Positions 1 to 7,311 of a stretch of DNA of 18,100 nt are shown piece after piece (the stretch's first letter is position 1; each line of letters starts with the position of its first letter). The stretch is from Prolixibacteraceae bacterium. Lineage in GTDB: Bacteria > Bacteroidota > Bacteroidia > Bacteroidales > Prolixibacteraceae. The notes below the pieces were generated by a model that did no database searches, was not told where the DNA came from, and saw nothing but the letters and a program-made list of their open reading frames with translations. Where the stretch lies: the NCBI GenBank assembly GCA_017998095.1, contig JAGODU010000081.1, forward strand, positions 1 through 18,100, in the 5' to 3' direction. A program made the position numbers and the translations under genes.

Positions 1-83
1 CTGATGGACTCGCGCTCCTGTAATGCTTCAATTGCTACTTTCGCCTTGAAGGCTCCGGAATGTTTTTGTCTTTTAGATTTCAT
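1..83 (-). CDS. IS3-family transposase OrfA, N-terminal fragment (runs off left edge)
   Basis: Reading leftwards from the ATG at 83, the frame stays open to the window edge and gives 27 full codons that begin MKSKRQKHSGAFKAKVA and continue IEALQERESI. This basic start followed by FKAKVAxEAL and then ERES is the typical first helix of the helix-turn-helix protein OrfA of IS3-family elements, the DNA-binding partner of the DDE protein OrfB. Only the N-terminus is visible, so it cannot be told whether the element is intact. The sequence between this ATG and about position 146 would be the terminal part of the element. I am fairly sure of the family and unsure of the subgroup. Confidence 0.75.
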   Translation of the reverse strand, partial: MKSKRQKHSGAFKAKVAIEALQERESI

Positions 84-146
84 AATACACTGGTTTTATG
101 TTGTCAAATATAACCTTAACCAGTGGCCTTAATTCAGGGGAGTATT
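84..146 (-). mobile_element. Presumed end of the IS3-family element (leader and terminal repeat)
   Basis: This is the non-coding stretch upstream of the OrfA start. Read on the minus strand it begins near TACTCCCCTGAATTAAGG. A CCCCTGAATT-like sequence close to the tip resembles the ends of several IS3-family elements. The outer border is set by similarity only, since the other inverted repeat and any target duplication lie outside the window. The boundary may be off by several bases. Confidence 0.4.
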
Positions 147-183
147 ATATTCAACCGTCCTAGAGAGAGAGCCCACCTGCTTG

Positions 184-462
184 AGAAAGATGTTTATGAC
201 AAAGAAGCATCGAGGTGTCAAGGTTATTGGTCTGTTAATTACCGATGGAATAAAGTATCTTGAAGATTCTTAAACCAAACTCTTTCCGTGGACCCTTCTT
301 CAGAAGTACATAACACACTTTAAGCGAAATATGATCACAATGGTTCATCATGGTAGGTGGGGGTACAAAAGCACCTTCAGGGTTGATGTTTTAGAAAACT
401 TGTTCATAACTTTTTTAAGGTCTCTGATACTAATCCAAATGCAATTTGAACCAGGTATGAAA
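184..462 (+). pseudogene. Decayed IS256/Mutator-type transposase fragment
   Basis: One plus-strand frame is open from about 151 to 459, broken by a single in-frame TAA at 271 and ended by TGA at 460-462. Before the stop it reads RGVKVIGLLITDG and then IKYLEDS. After the stop it reads KLFPWTLLQKYITHFKRN and then MITMV. This follows the order of the conserved core of IS256-type transposases: RGxK..., a (V/L)xxxDG block with a catalytic Asp, then FPxxxxQ(R/K), H(F/M)xRN and a valine further on. The usual Cys before His is absent, neither terminus is recognisable, and there is no intact start. The call is from memory of the motif order, not from an alignment. Confidence 0.5.
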
Positions 463-526
463 TGATATATGCATTGGAAGAAATCACTGAATTTACAGCT
501 TAATGTGTCTGCAAAAACAGATCGCA
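463..526. other. Short non-coding stretch between the ACP gene and transposase debris
   Basis: No gene or clear terminator is seen here. A weak hairpin (TCTG, a CAAAAA loop, then CAGA) lies just downstream of the last ACP stop codon, but no T-run follows it in the minus direction. Together with the pseudogene and IS end it completes the roughly 520 bp without an intact gene at the left side. Confidence 0.4.
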
Positions 527-745
527 CTAACCCATAAAATCAAGAATATCCTTTACTGTTTTGAATTCATTTATCTGTTCTCCGGTTAGCTTCTTATTGA
601 ACTCATCATCGCATAGCACAATAAGAGTAAGCTTTGTCATTGAATCATAGTTTTCAATATCAGCTAGAAAAGTACTCTCCTTCAGGCTATTATTATCTAG
701 CTCCAGAGTATCCTCAATTAGTCTGAGTTTTTCTTCGTTTGTCAT
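527..745 (-). CDS. Acyl carrier protein (second, distal)
   Basis: This 72-residue acidic protein is of ordinary ACP size. It has the four-helix pattern and a DSM phosphopantetheine motif (ENYDSMTKL) with the attachment serine at residue 35. The following stretch, LIVLCDDEF, resembles helix 2 of ACPs, and the end VKDILDFMG is typical of the last helix. It would carry a growing or finished acyl group as a thioester in the cytoplasm. It is the last gene of the minus-strand run, 49 bp after the reductase at 795-1550, so it probably serves the KASIII and reductases of the same module. Its serine context differs clearly from that of the ACP at 2333-2557, which suggests separate roles. Confidence 0.85.
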   Translation of the reverse strand: MTNEEKLRLIEDTLELDNNSLKESTFLADIENYDSMTKLTLIVLCDDEFNKKLTGEQINEFKTVKDILDFMG

Positions 746-794
746 TCTGTCTTTAATTTAATATGTGAACGAATTTCCCAAAATTTTATCTCAC

Positions 795-1550
795 TCATGA
801 AGAAAGAAAGCCGCCATCTACCGGAATTGACGAACCGGTAATGAACTTTGATTTATCACTTAAAAGAAATACAATTAGATTGGCCACATCCAATGGTTCT
901 CCAAGGCCCAGATACTGACGGGTTAAGGTAATATCTTCTGCGCCTCCCGTCATTTTCAAGAAATCAACATAAGCTCTTGTTTCTATCTGCGCAGGAACCA
1001 CAGTGTTTAATCTTATTGATTTTGAGCCTAGTTCCTTTGCCAGACAACGGACTGCGCAATCCATCGCTGCTTTGGAAGCTGCATAGGCAGTCACGCTTAC
1101 TCCACCCCGCTGTGAGGAGATAGATGAAACGCCCACAATGCTCAAGCCCTCATTAAAATTATTCCTCCTGATAATACATCTAGTAAGCTCAATAAATGAT
1201 CCGAAATTCACCTTTAATACCTCACTAAGTATAGACGGAGTAATCATTGCAATTGGTCGCCGGCATCTTATACCAGCACAATGGACAAACCCATCAAAAG
1301 GGCCATGTTTATCAACTATTCCCTTGAATGCAGGCTCAATAGATTCAAGATTGCCAAGATCAATTATGTTAAAGGAATGCCCCGTTCCAAAAAGATTTGA
1401 CACTGTATCGGCAAGACCATCTTTATCAATGTCAATTAAAATCAATCTGCACCCCAGTTTACTAAGCATTACTGCAGTTTCTCTGCCAATGCCTGCTGCA
1501 GCACCTGAAATCAATACCTGTTTCCCGGTAAAGTCATTCTTATCTGTCAT
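795..1550 (-). CDS. FabG-like short-chain dehydrogenase/reductase
   Basis: This 251-residue classical SDR has the cofactor loop SGAAAGIG at residues 15-22 and the active-site set Asn115, Ser143, Tyr156 and Lys160 (YAASK). The C-terminus ITGSSIPVDGGF is typical of the family. Asp40 at the end of strand 2 (LILID) is a position that often favours NAD(H) over NADP(H), so cofactor choice may differ from housekeeping FabG. Placed between ACP and KASIII genes, it most likely reduces a 3-ketoacyl-ACP to the 3-hydroxyacyl form. Oxidation or epimerisation of a sugar intermediate is the alternative. It starts 23 bp after the stop of its neighbour at 1574-2326, a likely paralogue with a less regular cofactor loop. 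Confidence 0.88.
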   Translation of the reverse strand: MTDKNDFTGKQVLISGAAAGIGRETAVMLSKLGCRLILIDIDKDGLADTVSNLFGTGHSFNIIDLGNLESIEPAFKGIVDKHGPFDGFVHCAGIRCRRPIAMITPSILSEVLKVNFGSFIELTRCIIRRNNFNEGLSIVGVSSISSQRGGVSVTAYAASKAAMDCAVRCLAKELGSKSIRLNTVVPAQIETRAYVDFLKMTGGAEDITLTRQYLGLGEPLDVANLIVFLLSDKSKFITGSSIPVDGGFLSS

Positions 1551-1573
1551 GAGGGTATAAATATTTACAAATG

Positions 1574-2326
1574 TTATAATACGTATCCACCATCTAGCAA
1601 TATGGATGTTCCTGTTATCTTTTTTGAAGAATCACTAAGCAGGAACACTATGCAATCAGCAATTTCCGAAGGCTCAATTATTCCCAACAACTGTCTCTTT
1701 AAATCATCTTCCTCGCCCAGCTTGATATTACTTTGTATATAGTCTTTATTCAGATCTGAAGAAACAGCCCCCTTCATTATGGAATTAACCCTTATTCTTC
1801 TTGGACTAAGTTCTGCAGCAATGCACCGAACAGTAGCATCCAGTGCTGACTTTGAAGCAGAATATGCAATTTTTGATTTTAACCCCTTTATGCTACTGAC
1901 CGAAGAAATTGCCACCATGCTTCCTCCATCCGAAAAGCAATTTCTTTTTGCCAGACAACGTGCCATTTCCACAAACGAGTAGACATTTGCATTCATCATT
2001 TCATGCATAAAAGAGTATTTTGTCATTGATAAAGGTCTCACTCCTCCAATACCAGCACAATATACAAACCCGTTAAATAATCCGAATTTTTCATTAATCA
2101 GATGGAAGTTAGACTCTGTTTCAGAATTATCATATATATCGAAGGAGATATAGCACTTTGACTCTTTAAAGGCTGAAATTGATTGCAAGGGTGAACCGTT
2201 CGGATCGCCTATTACAACCACATAAGCTCCCAATCCTGTCAGTTGTTCCACCAATTCCTGCCCCACGGCAGATCCTGTGTCTGCCACGAGAAATTTTCGA
2301 TCCTTAAGTTCAGGAAAAGAGCACAT
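1574..2326 (-). CDS. Short-chain dehydrogenase/reductase with irregular cofactor loop
   Basis: This 250-residue protein has the SDR fold signature: YCAGIG at 89-94, Asn114, Ser142, Tyr155 and Lys159 (YSASK), and ITGTSILLDGGY near the end. All catalytic residues are present. The N-terminal loop is unusual. Where the paralogue at 795-1550 has SGAAAGIG, this one reads ADTGSAVG when the strands are aligned, so the first two glycines of the nucleotide loop become Asp and Ala. It could still bind NAD(P)H, or act mainly as a partner of the second reductase in a mixed oligomer. The expected role is ketoreduction on an ACP-bound chain. It lies 6 bp after the ACP gene and 23 bp before the other SDR, consistent with one transcript. 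Confidence 0.85.
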   Translation of the reverse strand: MCSFPELKDRKFLVADTGSAVGQELVEQLTGLGAYVVVIGDPNGSPLQSISAFKESKCYISFDIYDNSETESNFHLINEKFGLFNGFVYCAGIGGVRPLSMTKYSFMHEMMNANVYSFVEMARCLAKRNCFSDGGSMVAISSVSSIKGLKSKIAYSASKSALDATVRCIAAELSPRRIRVNSIMKGAVSSDLNKDYIQSNIKLGEEDDLKRQLLGIIEPSEIADCIVFLLSDSSKKITGTSILLDGGYVL

Positions 2327-2332
2327 AACAAT

Positions 2333-2557
2333 CTAACCTTTTAACCTTTTGATCATCTTCATGATCCTTTCTACAGAATCGAAATTTTCTGGCCCCAGAT
2401 CAGTTACTCCAATCCTGATGTTATATTCATCATTTAATTCGGATATTATAGATACAACATCAAAAGAATCGAGGAAGCCACCTTCAATCAGTTTTTTTTC
2501 ATTAACAAAATCAACATCAGGTCTTATTGATTCCAAAATTTCTAATAACCTTTTCAT
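2333..2557 (-). CDS. Acyl carrier protein (first, DltC-like serine motif)
   Basis: This is a 74-residue small carrier protein. The motif GGFLDSFDVV places the phosphopantetheine serine at residue 31. The LDSF context is like that of DltC, PCP-like and modular carrier proteins rather than the DSL of fatty-acid ACP. The later stretch IRIGVTDLGPENFDSVERI has the usual helix 3 region ending in FDSV. It sits between the GNAT gene (17 bp away) and the reductase (6 bp away), three genes after a DltA-like ligase. That ligase is the natural candidate to load it. Holo-ACP synthase is not encoded in the window. Confidence 0.88.
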   Translation of the reverse strand: MKRLLEILESIRPDVDFVNEKKLIEGGFLDSFDVVSIISELNDEYNIRIGVTDLGPENFDSVERIMKMIKRLKG

Positions 2558-2574
2558 ATTCTTGATTCTTTAAT

Positions 2575-3381
2575 CTAATTCTCTTTTAGCATTGACATTG
2601 AAAACTTATTATCGTATACGAAACCACTCCTTTGATAAATGTTTTTAGCCGTATTATCATATTTTACCCATAACGTATAACGAGTATCCGGACCTTTTGA
2701 ATTCAACCTGAAATATGTCTGCATCAGTTTCATTGCGACACCTTTGCCCCTGAATCCTTCACTTACAACCAGTGATGTCCATACAACAATGTTGTTCTTA
2801 ATTTCAAAAGTTATTGTACCACATAGTTTGCCTTCATAGTAAGCACAGAGAATATTTCTTTTTGCTGCAAGATTTCTTGCATCTTCAAGAGTCAGCACCT
2901 GCTGACCAGTATACTTATCAAAAGCGTTTTCAATTAAGCCTTTGGCAAAAACTATCTCTTCTTCAGTCTTAGCATAACTAACAATAACTTCTTCATTTTC
3001 CGGAAAAAAATTCATCTGGCTGTATTGAGCTACCATGTGTACTCTAAGTATATGTTGTTTAAAACCACATCTTTCCCAATATTCAATAATTTCATTAGGC
3101 TTATTGCTTTCACCTCTGTAAAGAATTTCCATAGTAATAGGATTATCAACATCAAATGACAATAACACATTTCTGTCATTGATATAATAATACAACTGAT
3201 AGAAATCCGACTTTTGCAAGAGAAATCCTACGTTAGAACCATAAGCGACATAGCTCAGACGGTTCTCAGCTATATATTGTAAATAATCATTTAGTAAAAT
3301 ATAATTATTAGTAATTGTGCTACTGTTAAAATATTTACTCACTAATCCTTTTAAAGTTTCGATATTTTTTAGCTGTATCAT
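2575..3381 (-). CDS. GNAT-family N-acyltransferase, two-lobed
   Basis: The C-terminal half of this 268-residue protein is a clear GNAT domain. It has a strand TSLVVS, the pyrophosphate-binding loop FRGKGVAMKLM at 210-220 (R/Q-x-x-G-x-G/A form), and YQRSGF at 249-254. The N-terminal half ends in a similar block, WERCGF at 102-107, without a CoA loop, so it looks like a second, degenerate GNAT lobe. Such proteins transfer an acyl group from CoA, or sometimes from a carrier protein, to an amine. Between the ligase and ACP genes it may move the module's acyl group onto an amino sugar, or acetylate the ACP-bound amino acid. The substrate cannot be read from the sequence. The 18 bp gap to the ligase gene points to a shared transcript. 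Confidence 0.78.
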   Translation of the reverse strand: MIQLKNIETLKGLVSKYFNSSTITNNYILLNDYLQYIAENRLSYVAYGSNVGFLLQKSDFYQLYYYINDRNVLLSFDVDNPITMEILYRGESNKPNEIIEYWERCGFKQHILRVHMVAQYSQMNFFPENEEVIVSYAKTEEEIVFAKGLIENAFDKYTGQQVLTLEDARNLAAKRNILCAYYEGKLCGTITFEIKNNIVVWTSLVVSEGFRGKGVAMKLMQTYFRLNSKGPDTRYTLWVKYDNTAKNIYQRSGFVYDNKFSMSMLKEN

Positions 3382-3399
3382 AGCCTATGATTCTGTTTA

Positions 3400-4929
3400 T
3401 CAGGATATTTCTCCTTTGTGATACTTGTCTTTCAGTAAGGTGCGATCAATCTTTCCGTTCATATTGTATGGCAGAGCAATCATCTGTATCATTATATTCG
3501 GAAACATATATTTGGGTAGTTTATTTTTGATTTCATTGAGAATATAATTCCTATTAGCATTTTCTCCCTGATAGATTAACACGATTTTTTTGCGCTCATG
3601 GTCATAAAAGCAAAATGAAGCATCAACTAATTCCAGAGAATTTATAATAATCTCGATTTCTCCCAATTCAACTCTTTGTCCCATATGTTTAACCTGATTA
3701 TCCTTTCTCGTCAGGAATACTAACTGCCCCTCATTATCATATCTAGCCAAGTCACCAGTCCGATAGATGGTTTCTGGGAATGAGGCATTAAGAGGATTCT
3801 GGCAAAATGCCTCCCTAGTCTTATCAAAATTTCTGTAGTACCCTAACGCCAGGCAACATCCTCTTACGCAAATTTCACCCACTTCATCTCCCTTCACTAA
3901 CTTGTTCTCTTCATTAATTAAGAATATCTCTGTGTTTTTGAATGGGATGCCAATTGGAAGTACATCCTCATCTTTAAATGGACGGTCAACAATAAAATAT
4001 GTACAAACCGAGGTTATTTCTGTAGGTCCGTATAGATTAACAAACATCGTCTCAGGCAAAGCTGACCTCCAATAGTTAAGTACTTTATTATGCATTACCT
4101 CGCCTGAAAACATGACTTTCTGCAAGTAATTTGGCACATCTACTTCAAAAGCATTCAGATTAGCTACAAGTGCTATTGCTGCAGCTGACCAGAGAACTGT
4201 ATTGACCTGATATTTATTCAGGAAATCAACTAACTGAGTTGGAGTCACAAAACAGGCCTTTGGAATTATGTACATAGTAGCCCCAGCCTTAAGTGTCGAA
4301 TAAATGTCTTTTATTGATGCATCAAAGTAGAAAGGATTCTGATTGCCAAAGATGCTTTCTGTGGAAAACTCAAACACATCAGCAAGGGCTTCAGTCATGT
4401 CTATTACAGACCTGTGACAAGTTAAAACACCTTTGGGAATGCCAGTAGATCCTGAAGTAAAAGTTGCATATAACGGATCCATGTCAATCATCTTACGCCT
4501 TATTCGGGCAAGACTTTCCTCACTAACCGTAATGTGGATAGCATCCTCATACAGAATTGTTATGAGTTCTGGAGAGATGCTTTTTACGTAGTCAAGATCC
4601 GAAAGAAGAACTATTCCTGCAATTGGCTTGAGTGTTTCCAATATCAGATCGATTCTCTTTTTTGGCATCTGTTTATCAATCGGGACATAAAAATTCCCAC
4701 TGTAGGCTATACCCATGAACATAACAAGGCTTTCGACATTCCTGTCAACAAAAACCACGATTGGTTCTCTCCTAGCTCCATGTGTTTCCCTTGTTATGAA
4801 TGTTCCTATCCTTCTGGCGGTATCTACAAGTTCAGAATACGTAATGTTCTTCTGTTCTTCCGCGAATGCAATTCTAGATGGATACCTCCTCTCGGAATCT
4901 TCAAGATATTTGAGCACATTTATAATCAT
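3400..4929 (-). CDS. DltA/NRPS-like adenylating ligase (AMP-forming)
   Basis: This 509-residue stand-alone adenylation protein has no fused carrier domain. The motifs run in order: FTSGSTGIPKG (157-167) for ATP, FDAS (202-205), NLYGPTE (298-304), YRTGDL (389-394), the hinge region RKDNQVKHMGQRVELGE (408-424) and NGKIDR (491-496) with the catalytic Lys493. It activates a carboxylate as acyl-AMP and passes it to a carrier thiol, most likely the ACP at 2333-2557. The Asp of FDAS (Asp203) matches the residue that binds the amino group of amino acids in DltA and in NRPS adenylation domains, which hints at an amino-acid substrate. A hydroxy or fatty acid remains possible. The gene starts 11 bp after the KASIII stop codon. 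Confidence 0.87.
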   Translation of the reverse strand: MIINVLKYLEDSERRYPSRIAFAEEQKNITYSELVDTARRIGTFITRETHGARREPIVVFVDRNVESLVMFMGIAYSGNFYVPIDKQMPKKRIDLILETLKPIAGIVLLSDLDYVKSISPELITILYEDAIHITVSEESLARIRRKMIDMDPLYATFTSGSTGIPKGVLTCHRSVIDMTEALADVFEFSTESIFGNQNPFYFDASIKDIYSTLKAGATMYIIPKACFVTPTQLVDFLNKYQVNTVLWSAAAIALVANLNAFEVDVPNYLQKVMFSGEVMHNKVLNYWRSALPETMFVNLYGPTEITSVCTYFIVDRPFKDEDVLPIGIPFKNTEIFLINEENKLVKGDEVGEICVRGCCLALGYYRNFDKTREAFCQNPLNASFPETIYRTGDLARYDNEGQLVFLTRKDNQVKHMGQRVELGEIEIIINSLELVDASFCFYDHERKKIVLIYQGENANRNYILNEIKNKLPKYMFPNIMIQMIALPYNMNGKIDRTLLKDKYHKGEIS

Positions 4930-4940
4930 AATTGCTTTTT

Positions 4941-6035
4941 TTAAACTTCAAGTGGGGTGTTGATGATCCCTTCTTCGAATATGGAATCATCCTCAATTAT
5001 TGGCATAATATTAGACGTATCAATAGTTGCTGATGAAACACCCCAGGATAATCCAACTCCGAAAGCACAAAATAATACTCTCAATGTTTTGCCTTCTGAC
5101 TGGCCATATGAATTGCAAAGAGTTAATGCCGGCGATCCACCAGAGGTGTTCCCATAGGAAGACAGGCTAAGCGGTATTTTTTCAGGTGGAATTCTGAGCT
5201 TCTTAGCTATCTGCTTAAGAATATATAAATTAGCCTGATGAAAAGAAAAGCAATCATAGTCATCAACTGTGGTACCGGTTAAACTCAAGAAGTCTCTGAT
5301 AGCTTTAGGCACATCTGAGATAGTAAATGTAAAGACTGATGTTCCATGCATGAATGAATTGTGCAATGTCCGCTCGTTGCCATCGGCACAGATCATTGGT
5401 TCTCGACTAGCATCAAGATTCCTGTAACCACCTCCAGGAACAATTAAATAACGGTATCCGTTCCCATCTGAGCGTACTAAGGATATTATTGGTTCACACT
5501 CATCAGATTTTTCCAATAAAACTGCGACTCCTGCATCCCCTGTAAGCATGACTGATGCCCTATCTTTGGGGTTAATGGTTTTTCCACCAGTATCACCAAC
5601 AATCAGCAAAGCCTTCTTAATGTCAGAATTAGTCATTATGGAAGCTACTACTTGCAGCCCATATAAAAGAGATGTACATCCAAGGCCTATATCAAATGCG
5701 GCACATTCAACAGATAAACCAAGCCTTTTGTGGAGAATAAAGGCTGAAGCTGGTCTGCGGTAATCAGGACTATGAGTGCCAAAAATTACAGCACCGATAT
5801 CATGCCTCTGAATGCTCTTGAAGTCAAGCAACGCATTGGCGGCAGTATATCCGAGATCAGAAGCTGTCTGATAGTGTGAGGTTCTTCGGGTCTGAGTAAT
5901 CCCTGTCATCTGAATGAACTTATTTATATCTTCCTCACCAAACAAATCCTTGTAACTCTCCGTCCGAATAATATTGTTAGGAACTGCACTGGCAATTCCA
6001 GCTATTTTGACATTTCTGAACTGAAAGACAGGCAT
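4941..6035 (-). CDS. 3-oxoacyl-ACP synthase III (KASIII/FabH-like)
   Basis: This 364-residue protein is somewhat longer than FabH. The thiolase-fold triad is complete: Cys120 in DIGLGCTSL, His266 in FSFHQAN and Asn296 in SYGNTSGGS. The N-terminal stretch IAGIASAVP and the TGI block near 44 are typical of the family. It would join an acyl-CoA or acyl starter to malonyl-ACP and release CO2. A dedicated copy inside a polysaccharide cluster, beside two ACPs and two ketoreductases, suggests a short custom acyl chain rather than membrane lipid. A tail from about residue 340 is rich in Ile, Glu and Asp and extends past the usual end. The gene follows the NeuD-like gene by 11 bp. Confidence 0.9.
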   Translation of the reverse strand: MPVFQFRNVKIAGIASAVPNNIIRTESYKDLFGEEDINKFIQMTGITQTRRTSHYQTASDLGYTAANALLDFKSIQRHDIGAVIFGTHSPDYRRPASAFILHKRLGLSVECAAFDIGLGCTSLLYGLQVVASIMTNSDIKKALLIVGDTGGKTINPKDRASVMLTGDAGVAVLLEKSDECEPIISLVRSDGNGYRYLIVPGGGYRNLDASREPMICADGNERTLHNSFMHGTSVFTFTISDVPKAIRDFLSLTGTTVDDYDCFSFHQANLYILKQIAKKLRIPPEKIPLSLSSYGNTSGGSPALTLCNSYGQSEGKTLRVLFCAFGVGLSWGVSSATIDTSNIMPIIEDDSIFEEGIINTPLEV

Positions 6036-6046
6036 ACTATAAAGTG

Positions 6047-6691
6047 TTAAAGGTTAATTCTTTTAGCCGGGTTACCCATGTACAAAAAACCATCTTTTGT
6101 TTTGGTAATCACTATGCTCCCTGCTCCAATCCGGGTGTTTTCTCCTATTTTAACTTGTTGAAGAATTATAGCCCCAATACCGAAAAAATTACTGTTTCCT
6201 ATTGTAACTTCTCCGGAAACTCTTACCAATGGCATAAAAACATTGTATGAACCAACAGTAACATCGTGTGCTAATGCCGAAATACTATTGAACTGGTTAA
6301 AGTCGCCAATATGTACATCACATGAAAAAGTGCAACCTCTGGTAATTAGATTTCCCCTTCCGATGCTGAATGTCTTCTGGTCTGCAATAGTTGATTCAGG
6401 ATGAATTAAATTCGGGAAATCAACTTTCGGATTATCAATTCTCCTTACTAAGTTTTTGATAATTAATGGATTTCCAATAGCAAACACGATGTTAACTGGA
6501 CTCGCCCAGTGATTCAGATCATTTATATTTCCCAACACCTCCCCATAATGAGAAACTCGTGTTTTCCTTTTCATACCATCATCGAAAAAGCCAATGAGTT
6601 TCCAGACGTCATAATCTCTATTAATTCTGTTTATTATACATGCTACTTCTTTGCCAAACCCCCCGGCACCATATATTGCAATATCTCTCAT
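6047..6691 (-). CDS. NeuD/PglD-like sugar O- or N-acyltransferase
   Basis: This 214-residue protein starts at the ATG at 6691. The upstream TTG at 6703 would only add four residues ahead of the conserved MRDIAIYGAGGFGKE. Residues 4-16 form the nucleotide-sugar-binding Rossmann loop of the PglD_N type. From about residue 97 the chain turns into hexapeptide repeats of a left-handed beta helix (IGRGN, IGDFN, VTVGSYN, VTIGNSN, IGENTRIGAG). His142 in ALAHDVTVG corresponds to the general base of PglD. Such enzymes acylate the 4-amino group of UDP-4-amino-sugars. It lies directly after the PglC-like gene (8 bp gap) and before the KASIII module, so either acetyl-CoA or an acyl-ACP from that module could be the donor. 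Confidence 0.85.
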   Translation of the reverse strand: MRDIAIYGAGGFGKEVACIINRINRDYDVWKLIGFFDDGMKRKTRVSHYGEVLGNINDLNHWASPVNIVFAIGNPLIIKNLVRRIDNPKVDFPNLIHPESTIADQKTFSIGRGNLITRGCTFSCDVHIGDFNQFNSISALAHDVTVGSYNVFMPLVRVSGEVTIGNSNFFGIGAIILQQVKIGENTRIGAGSIVITKTKDGFLYMGNPAKRINL

Positions 6692-6699
6692 TCTATTTA

Positions 6700-7308
6700 T
6701 CAATTATTTCCCGTGAAAGCCTCCATCGTGACAGTACCAGATGAGTTTATGCCTTCTCTCCGAAGAACGTTCCTTATGCTTAAAAATATTACCTTCATGT
6801 CTGTTATAAACGAAACATTGTCTACATACCATACATCAAGTTCTAACTTTTCTTTCCAACTGATTGAATTCCTTCCGTGGCATTGAGCCCAGCCCGTAAT
6901 ACCGGGCCGCACTTCGTGACGCCGCGCCTGTTCTTTTGAATAAAGCGGAAGGTATTTCGGCAACAGAGGCCGTGGGCCGATCAAAGACATTTCACCTTTT
7001 AATATATTAAAAAGTTGGGGCAGTTCATCAATAGAAGTTGAGCGAATTATACACCCAAAATTTGTTATACGCTGTACATCAGGCAATAAATTACCGCTAG
7101 CATCACGTTCATCCGTCATGGTCCTGAATTTGATAATCTTGAATACTTTGGCGTCTTTCCCAGGCCGTTCCTGAACAAAGAAAGCTCCTGCTTCATTATT
7201 AATCCAATAAAGGCATATCGCAACTATTACCAATAAAGGGCTGAGACAGATTATTGCAATTGATGCTATTAACAAGTCTAAAACACGTTTAAGAAAACAT
7301 TTATACAT
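6700..7308 (-). CDS. Initiating phosphoglycosyl transferase (PglC-like, monotopic)
   Basis: This 202-residue short form of the bacterial sugar-transferase superfamily has no N-terminal multi-pass domain. A single hydrophobic segment spans about 10-34 and contains Ser23-Pro24, the helix-breaking pair that makes PglC re-entrant. The catalytic pair Asp94-Glu95 lies in STSIDELPQL, and FRTM (61-64), GPRPLLPKY (111-119) and RPGITGWAQ (134-142) are all present. It transfers a phospho-sugar from a UDP-sugar to undecaprenyl phosphate at the inner face of the membrane and so begins the repeat unit. Followed by a NeuD/PglD-like gene, the first sugar may be a diacetamido or 4-amino-6-deoxy sugar. Other UDP-HexNAc donors are possible. 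Confidence 0.93.
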   Translation of the reverse strand: MYKCFLKRVLDLLIASIAIICLSPLLVIVAICLYWINNEAGAFFVQERPGKDAKVFKIIKFRTMTDERDASGNLLPDVQRITNFGCIIRSTSIDELPQLFNILKGEMSLIGPRPLLPKYLPLYSKEQARRHEVRPGITGWAQCHGRNSISWKEKLELDVWYVDNVSFITDMKVIFLSIRNVLRREGINSSGTVTMEAFTGNN

Positions 7309-7311
7309 GAA

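Noticed and set aside
463..526. Possible terminator after the last ACP gene
   Set aside because: The stem is only four base pairs and no T-run follows in the direction of transcription.
1138..1560. 140-codon plus-strand open frame
   Set aside because: It lies wholly opposite the well-supported reductase gene at 795-1550, has no recognisable domain, and is a shadow frame.
4534..4963. Overlapping plus-strand open frames opposite the ligase gene
   Set aside because: They are antisense to conserved motifs of the ligase and have no family features.
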